64,000 nucleotides of DNA. It comes from Rosa chinensis (taxonomy: Eukaryota > Streptophyta > Magnoliopsida > Rosales > Rosaceae). Shown one piece after another: positions 25,470-37,054 of the stretch (position 1 is the stretch's first letter; every line of letters begins with the position of its first letter). The stretch is taken from NCBI RefSeq assembly GCF_002994745.2, contig NC_037092.1:86714398-86778397 (forward strand), read 5' to 3'. A program made the position numbers and the translations under genes. The notes beneath the pieces were generated by a model. The model searched no databases. It was not told where the DNA came from and saw only the letters and a list, made by a program, of their open reading frames with translations.

Positions 25470-25711
25470 GAATCTTAGTTAGTAATAACTACACCAAAAT
25501 ATTCAACGAATTTAGTTTAAAAAAATTCCAAATCAGATTGTTTTGAATTTACTTTTGTATTAAATGATGGGGCCATGTATATAAATTATTTATTTTCACT
25601 TAATGTTTTTAGGTACATTATAAAATTATATAGGTAATATAAGGAAATTTTGAAAAAAAAAATGTTTAATTGAATGTTATATTAAAGGGGGCTGGTAAGA
25701 AGAGTATTTGC

Positions 25712-25745
<34 letters not shown>

Positions 25746-27110
25746 TCCTTTTTGTCCTTATTTGTCTTTTCATATGAATTGATAATGTCTATTGACCATT
25801 GACAAAAGATAGAGATCAACGTATCAAATTTGAAGATCCAACTAGAACCACTTAAAACAAAAATAATTAATTAATTAATCCAAAAAATAGAAAAAAGAAA
25901 AAAGAATGCGCCTCCACACGCTTGAAGCCTCTAGCCTAGTTTTTCCTCTCCGTTCGGCGGCACGTTCTAGCGGCGTCATCATAGGACGGAACGTGATTGT
26001 TTTGCGCCTCTTTTGGCTGCTCTAGTCTTTAGTGAGCTTTGGGTCTGAATATCTGTGTTAATGATGGGGAAGAGATATGTTGGCCAAAAGGTTTTTCGAA
26101 GTCAATTGTGGTGGACGGAGGTGGAAGGTGAGGGAGGTCAGATTGCACTGTTATGCAGCGATAGGGTTCAAGATGGTAGATGCCTACTCGAAGATGGGAT
26201 CATTGGGGTTTGGCTGGGATCAGAATTCGATCGAATCTGGTCTAATTGCAAGTGAGATCGATCTGATCCAAGTAGATTAGTGACGTCAATCCTCGACCAG
26301 ATCTCATTTATGGCAAAATGGGGTTGTCATCTCCGGTCAGAAGAGTGGGCTGGTATTACGGGTTTTACGAAGGTGGTGAGGGGCTCGCGGCGGCAGCGGC
26401 TTGGTGTTGGTGGTGGTGCGACTATAGGGAAGAGGCGAGAAAACGTCTAGGCCTGGAGTAGACTTCCTACACTTTGGGACGGATATTGGGCCTGGGGTCT
26501 GGAGTTGGGCCCATTTTGGGCAGCTAAGTTTTGATTTATTAGTTGGTTTGTCTTTTTAGTTGCAAGTTATAATTTACCGTTTTCAATAAGTCCCAACCGC
26601 CTTATGGTTTGGAGATGTGGGCTTGGTCCCGGTATGTGCACCATGCGTGCCTTGTCTGCTCTAGGTAGGTTGCAAGTTCCTTTCATTAGCAAATGGTCGC
26701 AACCTCTTAGTAGCAGTAACGTGTCTACTCTAGGTAGGAGACGAGTTCCTTGTTTTGTCAAATGGTCGCAGCCTCCTAGTGGCAGGGTGAAACTAAGTGT
26801 CACCGGGTTTATTTTCTGGTGGCAATATAGTGGGAAAGCTGTGCTATTTGTAATTATGGTTCTTCGTATTAGAGTTATCTTTCCGGTATTTCACCACAAT
26901 TACAAAGCGAATGGAGTAACCAGTTGTGCACTATTCGCTAGTTGGTGCTCGCTAGAATACATTGTTTTAGTTGAGGCTCTTGTTATTATTTCAGGAAGTT
27001 CTCTTTATCCATATTGTAATTCGGGGTTCAGGTACCATGTCCCCCCATGTATTCTGCGGTTTCATTAATCAAGGGTTAAGGGCAGTTGCACAGGCCCTTA
27101 TTAAAAAAAA
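25470..27110. other. Unassigned DNA, partly element-like
   Basis: Contains a (TA)n tract at about 25719-25745 and, from 25900 to 27070, GC-richer DNA with broken open frames. Within it, two roughly 67-bp copies of a unit (26655-26721 and 26722-26788; shared CTCTAGGTAGG and CAAATGGTCGCA) lie in tandem. It may be a degraded non-LTR or LTR element; no diagnostic motif was found. Confidence 0.45.
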
Positions 27111-27277
27111 GGGGTCATGACCACTTACCCAATTTTAGCCCAAAAATTGCCCACTTACTCCACCAAGAGTTTTTTGACCTCATTTACCCAATCTAACCTA
27201 TAGTGACAGTTTTGCCCCCTATTAAACTCTATCCTCTCAGACTCTCTCTCTCTCTCTGCTGCGCCCCACCTCCGGCT

Positions 27278-27279
<2 letters not shown>

Positions 27280-27337
<58 letters not shown>
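27280..27337 (+). repeat. (CT)n microsatellite
   Basis: Nearly pure CT dinucleotide tract of almost 60 bp, with shorter CT runs around it (27238-27260, 27467-27496). It produces artificial Ser-Leu and Arg-Glu reading frames. Confidence 0.95.
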
Positions 27338-27344
<7 letters not shown>

Positions 27345-27638
27345 TGGTTGCTCCGGCAGCTTCGGGCCACCACCTCCATCAAGTCTCCACCGCCATCAGA
27401 GAAGATAGGAGCACTGCATCCGGATTCGACCTCAACCTCCGAGCGTCGCCGTCACCCGAACCATACTCTCTCTCCCCCAGACTCTCTCTCTCTCTGCCAT
27501 GGCTGCTCCGGCGCTCCACCTTCGGATTCGGGCCAACAACTCAATCGATCCGGCTGATTCTGGGCCATCTAGTCTCTGTTTATCGATTCGGATCATGGCC
27601 GGGTCTTAACTGGGGAACCCACGGCGACGAAGACGTAC

Positions 27639-30261
27639 TGACAGGACCCGCCTCGGATTTCATCCCGAAATCCGAGGTGGCCCTGCGGGGCCCACCTTAG
27701 TGATAACGCTACTGAGAACTGGTCGAGTCACCCCTAAAGTGGACTACCCAAAACAGTAACCCACAATAGATCAGAGCCAAACAAAGAAGTGCGGAAGCTA
27801 TTCGTCATCTATGCCTCGAACCACGTACGCCCGACCTCAACTAATAACGCCTGCAAACTGGGCATTTGAAACCGAAGGGCCCAGGGGAAAGTAGACGAAA
27901 AACATTAGCGTGAGTGGACAAAAATAAAAGATTTTTAAACCAAATGGATTTTATACTTTCCCATATTTATTTCATTAAAAACCGATGCATGCAACAATTA
28001 GAAAAATAAATTTAGCTTTAAATCCAAGAATTCCAAAACGATAAAATCGACTAGCCTCGCTAGTCACCACATTCGAAAACTATATCGTAAAACCGAAATC
28101 TCGTTTCTCAAGAAGATAAGACCAGCCCCGCTGGCTACAGTGAAAATTGAGCTAGCCCCGCTAGCTTAAGTAGTAAAGTGAGTAGGGGAAAGCAATAGCC
28201 ATACGAGTGAGCCTCCCAGGCTAAAAATACTCCCATGACTCCCGTAATATACCCTTACGCCACTAAGTGTAGCGATAGGATACCGGGCTACAGAATTACT
28301 ATCACATAGACAGTAACCTGCGCCACAAAGGCGGAGGGCTACGGTGATCCCATCACCGCGCCACAAAGGCGGAAATCAATGCTAGCAATGATAAGTCACC
28401 CAAGGTATGGCAAAAGAAAATCCGAAAACCACAGTAAAATCATCAGTACATAAAGCTTCCCCATCTCTCGTAAAAGAGTTTCCAACGACGTGTCCCACAC
28501 GCCAAAGGTATCTCCAAATCAATAGCAAAAAGGTGAGAATAATAATAAATCGTAATCCCCGTAAACCGAAACAAAACAAATTCTAAATTCATCATCAAGG
28601 CATTCCCAATGCCAAAATCGAAAGTCGATAAATAAATAGGAAAGATCAATAAATCAACGGCGTGTCCCACACGCCAAAATAATCTCAAGTTCAAAATAAA
28701 TAGGAGATAAATAAATATAAAGATTTACACCAACGAAATCTCATTTCGAAAATCTCGTAAAAATCTCAAATCGCCGAGTATAAATATAATATAAATAGTA
28801 TAAATCCGGAAATCACATCAGAAATAAATAAATAAGAGAAGATAAGCGTAATCCAATGACGTGACCCCGCACGCCATAAAACCTTCAAATAACCAAATAT
28901 CCAAAACCATTTCTGAAAATAACCATATGCTCGGGAAGGTAATACAATAAATAAATTATAACCTCGGAAACAAATAAATAAATGCATGCATCATTCTTTG
29001 AAAATAAAAGTCCACTCACAGTACTATTGGGTGACCACACAAACGAGTTCCTTTATCTAGCCGTAGCTTGCAACATTGCCCTGTACACAATTAAATTTCC
29101 GTAAACAGCAATCCGATAAAATAATTACGAACCTAAACGAAACCTGAAAATCTCTATCTCCATTACTTCTCAAATTCACCCCAAATCTCTTCCACAATTC
29201 CAATTCCTCAATTTACATATTCCATAATGAAGACGAGGGAAATCCGACGGCCGGATTTCCCACAATTCCACCACAAAACTCCAAACTTCGAAAATTCACA
29301 AACAATTCCAAACTCCTCCAAAATTCACCAAACTCCACATATATGCTCTATGATAATTATAGAATTTAACTAGCCAGAAAATGAAATTAAAAAGCTACCC
29401 TAGCCGCCGCTACAGCCGCCCACAGTGGCGGCACCGCCGCCACTGCCACCAACTCCAATGGACACCAAAATTTGACGGCGGCACCCACTCAACACACTGA
29501 TTCAACTTCTCAACTACAACATTCCCAAATAACAATTAAAAACGGCCGAAATCGATCAATGAACAAAACCCAGAAATCCTCAAGAACCCTAGAATTTCAA
29601 TTCGTCGATTCGGCATCTACACAACAAATCGTGATACAAGGCCACAGGGGAAAAGATCAGTGATGAAAACCGAACCTTCGACGGCGAGATGGGGACCGGA
29701 GGTGGCCGGAATCGCCGGAAATTGGCAAAAACTTCAAACTGCAGCCGGGGGAATTTGGCTTCGATCCGAGCTTTTCCGGCCAAATCGTTGAAAACCAAGG
29801 TTACCAGGGTGATCGGAGGGAGGAGGCGCTCCTCTGATGACCGGTGGCACGCCGGTTGGTGGCCGGAAAGTGGCAAATCGAAAGGGAGAAGAAAAATGGC
29901 CGAACCGGAGAAGAGAGAGGTCGGGGGAGAGGAGAGAGAAAGAGGAAGGGTGGGTTTCCGGAAATGGAAACCTACCCTGGGTAAATTTCTATTTTAATCA
30001 AAAATTACCATGAACAGTAACTTCACATTTTTGGCCATAACTCTCGCATACTAAGTCCGATTTTTACGCACCACATATGCACGCGCTTGGTTTAACGTCC
30101 TCTACAACTTCCATGAAGAACATTTTCTCAAATTTTAACCCGAACAAAAAGTTAACTTTTAGGGCCACTAAAAGTACTAAACCGAAAGTAAAAGTGAAAG
30201 TAAAGGCTGTTTACCGTCCAAATGACTAGTAAACCGGTAAATTTAGGTTCGGGACGTTACA
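27639..30261 (-). mobile_element. 2.6-kb solo-LTR-like insertion inside the MULE
   Basis: Starts TGACAGGACCC and ends GGACGTTACA (TG...CA) and is flanked by a 5-bp duplication CGTAC (27634-27638 and 30262-30266). On the minus strand it would begin TGTAACGTCCCG, a common start of plant gypsy LTRs. No PBS, gag, pol or second LTR was found, so a solo LTR or large non-coding retrotransposon derivative is likely. It contains a perfect 10-bp-stem hairpin CTCGGATTTC/GAAATCCGAG at 27652-27676 and recurring short motifs (separate finding). Confidence 0.65.
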
Positions 30262-31075
30262 CGTACGGTGGTTGAGGTTGAGGTCGGTGGTCCGGTCCCA
30301 TCAACCTTGTTTCGCCAACTCTTCCCATCTCGACGAAGACGATGACGATCCGACCAATCCTGCACCCGCCTCACACTCGATGGGTGCCCAGAGCAATTTC
30401 TGGGTGCCCATATCACTTTTTTTTTTCTTTTTTTTTTTTGTATACTGTGAGCTCCGAGAATGGGAAAGGAAAAAAAAGTGAACGTGTACAATTGAACATA
30501 TAAATTGATCAATTGTGTCTTTAGTGTATTCATTTTGGTTCACTTAAGGGCAATAATATGAGTATTGGTGGGCAGTAATATAGTTACTGGGGGGCAATAA
30601 ATAATATGATTACCGGGGGGCAATAATATGATCAATTGTGCCTGTAGTGTATTCATTTTGGTTTTGGGAGTTTATACAATTCACTGGAGGGCAATAATAT
30701 GAGTATTGGGAGGCAGTAATATGATTACTGGGGGGCAATAATAGCCAGATTCCGGATTCTGGTCATCGGTCGCCGGATTTCGGTTACATATTCCCGAAAT
30801 CCGGTCACCGGTCGCCGGAATCTGGTCACCGGTCGCCGGAGACCGCACCGGCCACTGGTCACCGGAGCACAGCAAGGTGGAGGATGACTTCTCTCTCTAA
30901 GTGAGAAAGAAAGAGAGGGCAAAAAAGTCTCCAAAAAAAAAAAAAGAATTAATTGGGTAAAGGGGAAATAATCCCTTAGAGTGTTTTAGGTAAATGGGGT
31001 TAAAAAACAGTTGGTGGAGCAAGTGAGCAATTTTTAACCTAAAATCGGGTAAATGATCATTTCCCCTAAAAAAAA

Positions 31076-31250
31076 AAACAATTAATTAATTATTCTGGGC
31101 ATTCCCAATTCTTTTGGGCCTAAAAATCTAACCAATATCTGCAAGATAAGCCTGAATCGCATGATATGGGAGAGAATAAAAAGTGATGAGACCAAATTCA
31201 TTCTCAATACTATTCTTTTCCATAGTATCTACAGTCATATTGCAGCAGCG

Positions 31251-31282
<32 letters not shown>

Positions 31283-33284
31283 TATCCAGAGCGAGGCCTC
31301 GCTCTGAAATTAAAGTGCGAAGTTAGAGTTTAGGGTCACTTTTCGGTCTCATATCTACAACTTGACCGTTCAGTTTTTAGGTACTAATGTATAGATCATC
31401 TCTGCAAAATCTTAGCCAAATTGATGATATTTAAGGTATCTAACTTGCTTAAACCAATAGACGAATTGAATCCGTCCAACCTGAACCGTATTAGATTTAA
31501 GGCAATTATTAATGTCTTAATGACCATCAACCGCACATCATCAAGAGTATTCATTAGAACCTGGCAAGAGAAAGGCAAAGATCCAAGAGATTAGATAGTG
31601 TGACAATTTCCCTTAATCAAATTGGCCAAAATATATAGCTGGAATTACTTTCAATCTCCGATTTCATAATGCTGCACTGGTACCCATAATAGAAACCCGA
31701 AGTTTCAGCATGACAACATCTAATATGTCACCCAAATTAATTTGAAAACCAACAACCTACTCACAATGGTGGTTGCTTATTATTACACTACTAGCTCCAA
31801 TTTTACCAGATATGCAAGACCTAGTGCTATCAATGTTTAGCTTGAACATTTGTAAGGGAGACGTTTTCCGCGATAACATAGAGATACTATAAATTCTGCT
31901 ACTAGAGAGCTTTACTTGAGCAGCACACCATTCATCAACAACCTTATAGATGATGCTAGTAGGATTAGCAGATATACGGAAGTTTGTTCAAATATTTGTT
32001 TGTTGCGTCATTTTCATATGAACCAATAAATGAACACAAACAGGTTGCGCCACTTCCATATGAATCAACAATTGAACACAAACAGGTTGTGCCATTTAAT
32101 TACATTGCCACGAACAAGGATAGAATAATGAAGGTGTGCAGCATCCACTCATTCCAGTCAAGAACAAATGAGTTTTAAATGAAAATAGATTTAAAAATTG
32201 ATCTCCACATAGCCTGAGTCGACCTCTCACAGTCCCTAAAGAGATGAACAAAGTTTTCATCAATGTTATTGCATTTTGCACGTACAAGTAGAAAAATTAG
32301 TTAAATTTTTCAAGACTCTATGCACATTGGTCAGAAAAATGATGCAGGCAATTTTTTTCCCAAAAAAACTAAATGAAGGCAATTTTTCGATTCCACGGAA
32401 GAATTAATTTGAAACACAAGCTGCTAGTAAGATCATTGGATAATTTTAAGGTCATATCATTATTTTTTTAGGGGATATGCATGTATTCGCACGACTTTAT
32501 TGAGTCGCTGCTAGAAAATTACATATATCATATCCTAGACCCTAAAGCAACAAACTGGCACGCCTTTTCAATTTAATTCCAGAGAAAATCCCTGTTAAAT
32601 AATTTCATTCTAGAACTGACTGCATTCTTATTCAAAATGAATTAAAAAGAGACGCAACTACTCAACTAATATATCACTTCACAATTCACTCAAAGAGGCT
32701 CGCCTGCACACAATTGTGGTACGAAACAGCACAAGAGATTAGATGAAGTTTGCCAATGACATACTAGAAGACAAATTGTGGATCTTCCAAAAACAAAAAA
32801 AAGAAACGAAAAATCAAGATAGCAAAGACTACCTTGAGGCCCAAAAAAGAAATTAAGACTCCGGGCCTATTAGCCCAAGCCCAAATCCCTACGTTCTACA
32901 ATGAAGCATGCCTGATGTGAATGTCACTAGCATTGTTCGTGGAGTCATACAAGAGGCTAGAGGTGGCAAACGAGCCACTAAGCACGAGCACGACATTGGC
33001 CCGGCACGGCTCAAACCCATTAGTGGCCAGGCACAACCCCACCACGTTAGAATGGGTAGGATTGGGTCTAGGAATATTGGCCCATTGGCCCGACCCGAGC
33101 CCAGCACAGCACAGGCACAAAGTATTGTGGGCCGGCCCGTTACAAACATAAAATTTCATTTTGTTTTTAAAAATATTAAAAAACTATAATGATGAGATTT
33201 GAATATTAGACCTTTTTATTCAAATTCTCATGAGAATTCCACCAATGCTATTTCATTAGTGTTGTCAAAATAGTGAAATGAAAC
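31076..33284. other. Repeat-rich spacer left of the CACTA element
   Basis: Holds a (TA)n tract (about 31245-31276), a perfect 20-bp palindrome at 31287-31306, a LINE-like 3' region (about 32461-32890) related to 24642-25451, a peroxidase exon fragment (separate entry), and from 32959 a GGTGGCAAACGAGCC/GGCCCGGCACGG-type sequence common in degraded plant DNA elements. No intact gene. Confidence 0.55.
32891..32958 (+). pseudogene. Peroxidase exon-1 fragment (68 bp)
   Basis: ACGTTCTACAATGAAGCATG... matches Prx3 exon 1 at about 59981-60048, encoding [21 protein letters not shown] one-base deletion breaks the frame after EAC, and a few substitutions are present. Similarity starts and stops abruptly inside the exon, with LINE-like 3' sequence on the left and a GC-rich element on the right. 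It is a displaced gene scrap and not part of a gene. Confidence 0.85.
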
Positions 33285-33299
33285 CACTACTACAAAAAG

Positions 33300-34040
33300 G
33301 TCATCAGACGACGGTGATTTTCTGTTGTGTGATGACCAAACTAACCGTGGTCTAAACGAGTGTTGTGTGATTGAAAAATCAGACAACGGTGATTTCACCG
33401 TTGTGTGATAATACTTTGCTCAACAGAATATCTGTTTCCGTTGTGTGAATTCTGTGCAAGCATGTGCCTGGCATGGCATGCGCGGGGATGTGTCGGTACA
33501 TTCAGACAACAGAAGAAAGAATTCACTGTTGTGTGAGATCGATTCATAACACACAACAGATATAACTCATTCTCTGTTGTCTGAGATATATAACACACAA
33601 CAGATATAACTTATTCTCTGTTGTCTGAGATATATAACACACAACAGATATTACTCATTCTTTGTTGTCTGAGATTAATAACACACAACTGAAGTGAAAT
33701 TATCTCCCTTGTCTGTTGATTACTCAAACAACGGAAATGATTTCATTTCTGTTGTGTGTTATGAATCTCACACAACAGAACAACTGAAGTGAAATTATCT
33801 CCCTTGTCTGTTGATTACTCAGACAACGGAGATGATTTCATTTCTGTTGTGTGTTATAATCTCACACAACAGAACTTTGTTTTCTTTTGTTGTTGGTTGT
33901 TAGTTCACACAACTACTCTATTTGGTTGGCTGTGGTGTGAATGTTGTAATCAAATTGGGTAACAAACCAGTGACTGTTGTAGGAAAAGCCTCAATTTTGA
34001 ACTCTTTTACAATCAGACAACACATTGACTTGCATTGTGT
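33300..34040. repeat. Left subterminal repeat array of the CACTA element
   Basis: Many copies of ACACAACAGA/TCTGTTGT(C/G)TG in both orientations. Within it, a roughly 46-bp unit occurs about three times (33545-33690, TAACACACAACAGATAT...) and a roughly 90-bp unit twice (about 33690-33870, AACTGAAGTGAAATTATCTC...). Opposed copies make long imperfect hairpins. Confidence 0.85.
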
Positions 34041-34419
34041 TGTAAGACTAAATATTGGACAGTAATTACCACATAAAAAGTACTCAAATCCATATCATTC
34101 CATTACCATTTTTCAAACATCCATACATTCAAGTGACTAGGTAATGTACCAAACAATAAAGCATTCCTAGCTAGCTACACATGAATCAAAAGCTGATATA
34201 ATATCTTTTTGCTTCAACAAAACCTTCTTGTGCCATTTTATCAAGCAACCTGTGCACTATATATATTCTCATTTGCATCACCTCCAAGCTTATTGTGAAG
34301 CTTCACGAGTTAGCACATATTGCAGCAGAAGAGCATGATACAGTACCAAAGGGGTTGGTTTTCCAGAGGAATGAAGAACAAGAGCATGTAACCCAAGAAC
34401 AAGAGCCGATAACAAGAGT

Positions 34420-34498
34420 GCGATTTCAAGAGCTTTGGCATCCTTGAAAGTAACAAACGCAGTCTTTGATTGCGCAGGATCACTGCACATTGCACATT
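34420..34498 (-). pseudogene. Captured RNA-binding (RRM) exon fragment
   Basis: After an acceptor-like TGTGCAG the minus strand reads SDPAQSKTAFVTFKDAKA then LEIALLLS. This matches the second half of the RRM in plant BPA1/ACD11-partner-type RNA-binding proteins (established family pattern, recalled). Similarity ends abruptly after LLLS and the frame continues into unrelated sequence, so it is a truncated fragment within the CACTA element. Confidence 0.6.
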
Positions 34499-35498
34499 AC
34501 ACACACAACCAACCAATTCAATATCAATATCAGCATCAAAATAAACCCAAGTCCAGATAAAAAGAACACAACATATATTAGTATGCAATGAGGACATTAA
34601 CAACTGTATGAATGACAATCACAGCATATAGATGAATAACTAGAACCCCAAAGTCATCACGTTATGCAGTAAATCCATTGATACTAACACAAAAGAGGTG
34701 GTGAATTAGAGCAAAGGCTATATATTCTCTCCTTATTCATTTTATACATCCACAAAAGAGTCAGAATCCGAATGAAGAGTAAAAAAAAACTAAACACTGG
34801 AAACTATGTTGGGAACATCAGATGGTACTCTTTCAATTATTTTTCCAACCCCCTAATTTGTTCTGCACCTATAGCAATCCCAACAATATGGGTTGTAAAA
34901 ATTCCATGAAAAATGTAAGTCAGAAATCATTTCTCTCTCATTTGAACTATAATATCCAATTTCGTGAAAGTGACACATGCTCATACAATTGAAATAACAA
35001 CTTATCTCACAAGAAAATTATATCTTTCCAGAGGATTATCCATAACAAGAATAGTCATCCCTGCATAGCAAACCAAATCACATCCATAGCTCACAATACT
35101 TATAAATATGAACAAGGAAACTCAAACTGATATACTGAGCCAAAACACTTAAAAAAGTCACTAAACAAACTACCTTCCATCATAAACTAGCACAGAAATG
35201 ACCTCAAACATATCTAAAACTTACCCATTATATTCAATGCACCAAGTAGAGTTACAAGAACTGCCGGAGCCTATACCTGCTTGATGAGTTCCAGAACAAA
35301 GAATGAGTAACTTCTAGATTAACTTCTCCAAGCCACTCCTAGATTAACTTCTCCACGAGCAGAAATGCACTGCGTCCAGATCTGCAAAATTGGATTCAAC
35401 ATTGAAACATATTACACAGATTACACATTTATCCTGATGCTCGGTCAAAACACATCTGATAGGACTGTACAGCAGTAGAATTGCAATTGCATACCTGA

Positions 35499-36203
35499 TT
35501 AGCTTTTTTTCTTGCTTTCATTCAGCTCCTGCTTAAGATTCTCACTAGAGTGAGAGACATATATGCTCACTTTCCTTCGGATGCTGAGGGATCCTGAACA
35601 AAAGGCGTTCATTTTGTTGCAATTCAAAATACTGATCCCTTGCACTAGTGGCCAATCAAAATTATATTTGCCTTGCGAAAAGCTTTCAAGATTGGGTAGA
35701 TCTAAAAGAGACAAATAATATAGCTGAGGGAGCATGCTTTCATTCTCTGTTTCTTCACCCTCATCTGCTGCGACTATTGCTTCGATCTTCTTGCAAGATC
35801 TTATAGATAGACTTCGGAGCTTGACAAGACCTCTGAAAATCGAAGGAGTGAGAAGGTATCTCAAACTGCCACAAGATCTAACTACTAGTTCGGTTAAATT
35901 CTGAAAGCCTTGACAAGATTGTTTGAAATCCTTGGTATCATTTATTTGCATCCCTTCATTGACGGTCGATCTTCCGACTTCAAAAATCCCTTCCAGTGAA
36001 GAACAGTTGACTACAGTTATGGTCTCCAATCTCTGCAATCTCTTTTGCATTTGTGTTGGTACCAGATGTAATAGTTTGTCACAATCCTCGACAGTGAGTG
36101 TTCTTAATTCAGAGAAGGAGTTGGGTGAAAGTCGGCTATTCCATATCTCTTTCCAGTTGCCCAGACGGCTAATGTTCAGGTCTTCCAAGACGGGAAAGAC
36201 AAC
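35499..36203 (-). pseudogene. Captured LRR segment of an NB-LRR (CNL-type) gene
   Basis: Open exon starting after the acceptor TTTGCAG at 36204 with VVFPVLEDLNISRLGNWKEI. It contains leucine-rich units typical of the C-terminal LRRs of coiled-coil NB-LRR proteins (FSELRTLTVEDCDKLLHLVP, FQNLTELVVRSCGSLRYLLT, LVKLRSLSIRSCKKIEAIV). It ends ELNESKKKS and stop. There is no NB-ARC domain nearby. It lies in the same orientation as the other captured fragments and inside the element termini. Confidence 0.8.
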
Positions 36204-36371
36204 CTGCAAATACATGGAGATCTGTTAATATAGAACTGTCTCCCAAAGAATTACTTGTTCGCGTACGTTGTCCGACCATTTGTTCTAACAGTTTACATCA
36301 CAGTAACAACAATACATATATATATATATATATATATATTTGGGAATTCCTTTTTTGGGTCCTATAAAATA

Positions 36372-37050
36372 CTAGCTGGTTGGTTTATTTTGGGTCCTAA
36401 GTATTATATTCATGCGATTCTCCCATGTCAGAGGGCTGAGAGGCCCGACATCTCCATGAAGCCATTGTTCCAGGTTTCCGTTGTCAACATACTCATACAC
36501 AAGCATCCTATAAAAAAAACTCTCAAGTATATTAGTGCAAAGACGATAAATAAGTAAGCCACAAACAGAATTCAATGAACTGAAAAAAAAAAAAATTGAT
36601 GAAAAAGAGACACAACATATCAGAACCGAAGACCAACATACCTGTGAGCACCTTCAGCACAGTAGCCAAGCAACCTCACTAAATTCTTATGGCGAACACG
36701 ACCAATTGCTTCCACTTCAACCTTGAACTCCTTCTCAGCTTGTCCCCTGCAGCAAAACCCAACTAAATCATCAAGCTTTCTCAACGTAGCAGCCATTTAT
36801 AGCACACAAGGATATATACTGCCCAACAAAGCCTCAAATTTCTCAACTGGGTTCTCATAGTAAACATAATAAAGATCTCAACTTTACCTCAAATACATTA
36901 CAATCTGACTAGAAAGCAATTACTTACTTGTTATTGAGCAAATTCTTGACTGCAACCATTGAGTTGTCCTCCAAAACACCTCTGTACACAATCCCATATC
37001 CACCTTCACCAATCACATTCTCATCAGCAAACCCGTTATATGATCCTTCA
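36372..37050 (-). pseudogene. Captured receptor-like kinase N-lobe (three exons)
   Basis: Minus-strand exons at about 37050-36928, 36746-36642 and 36507 to about 36372 have correct GT-AG sites and phases. They encode [17 protein letters not shown] (Gly-rich loop) and VAVKNLLNN (catalytic Lys), then [20 protein letters not shown] (alphaC Glu region) and [14 protein letters not shown], then [18 protein letters not shown] and [11 protein letters not shown]. This is the N-lobe and hinge of a plant receptor-like Ser/Thr kinase. The catalytic loop and activation segment are missing, so no active kinase is possible. The left end is cut by unrelated sequence and the right end is fused to a prolyl-tRNA synthetase exon. 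Confidence 0.85.
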
Positions 37051-37054
37051 AAGT

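Larger units (their letters stand above)
27111..31066. mobile_element. Mutator-like (MULE) non-autonomous element with nested insertion
   Basis: Long inverted repeats of about 90-100 bp: left GGGGTCATGACCACTTACCC..., right (reverse complement) GGGGAAATGATCATTTACCC.... Internal matches include AAAAATTGC(C/T)CACTT and CTCCACCAA. A 9-bp flank TAAAAAAAA occurs at 27102-27110 and 31067-31075. It fits MULE target duplication length but is low complexity. Without the nested 27639-30261 block the element is about 1.3 kb. It holds a long (CT)n tract and no transposase. ORFs across the CT tract are repeat artefacts. Confidence 0.8.

Noticed and set aside
27155..27700. Open frames with long Arg-Glu or Ser-Leu runs
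   Set aside because: They are translations of the (CT)n microsatellite on the two strands, with no domain or splice context.
32908..33189. Overlapping open frames of 76-93 codons on both strands
   Set aside because: They begin in the peroxidase scrap and run through a repetitive GGCCCGGCACG-type region; coding on both strands at once is a composition effect.
33545..33690. Short regular repeats that might suggest a CRISPR-like array
   Set aside because: The repeats are CACTA subterminal motifs without unique equal-length spacers, in a plant nuclear genome.
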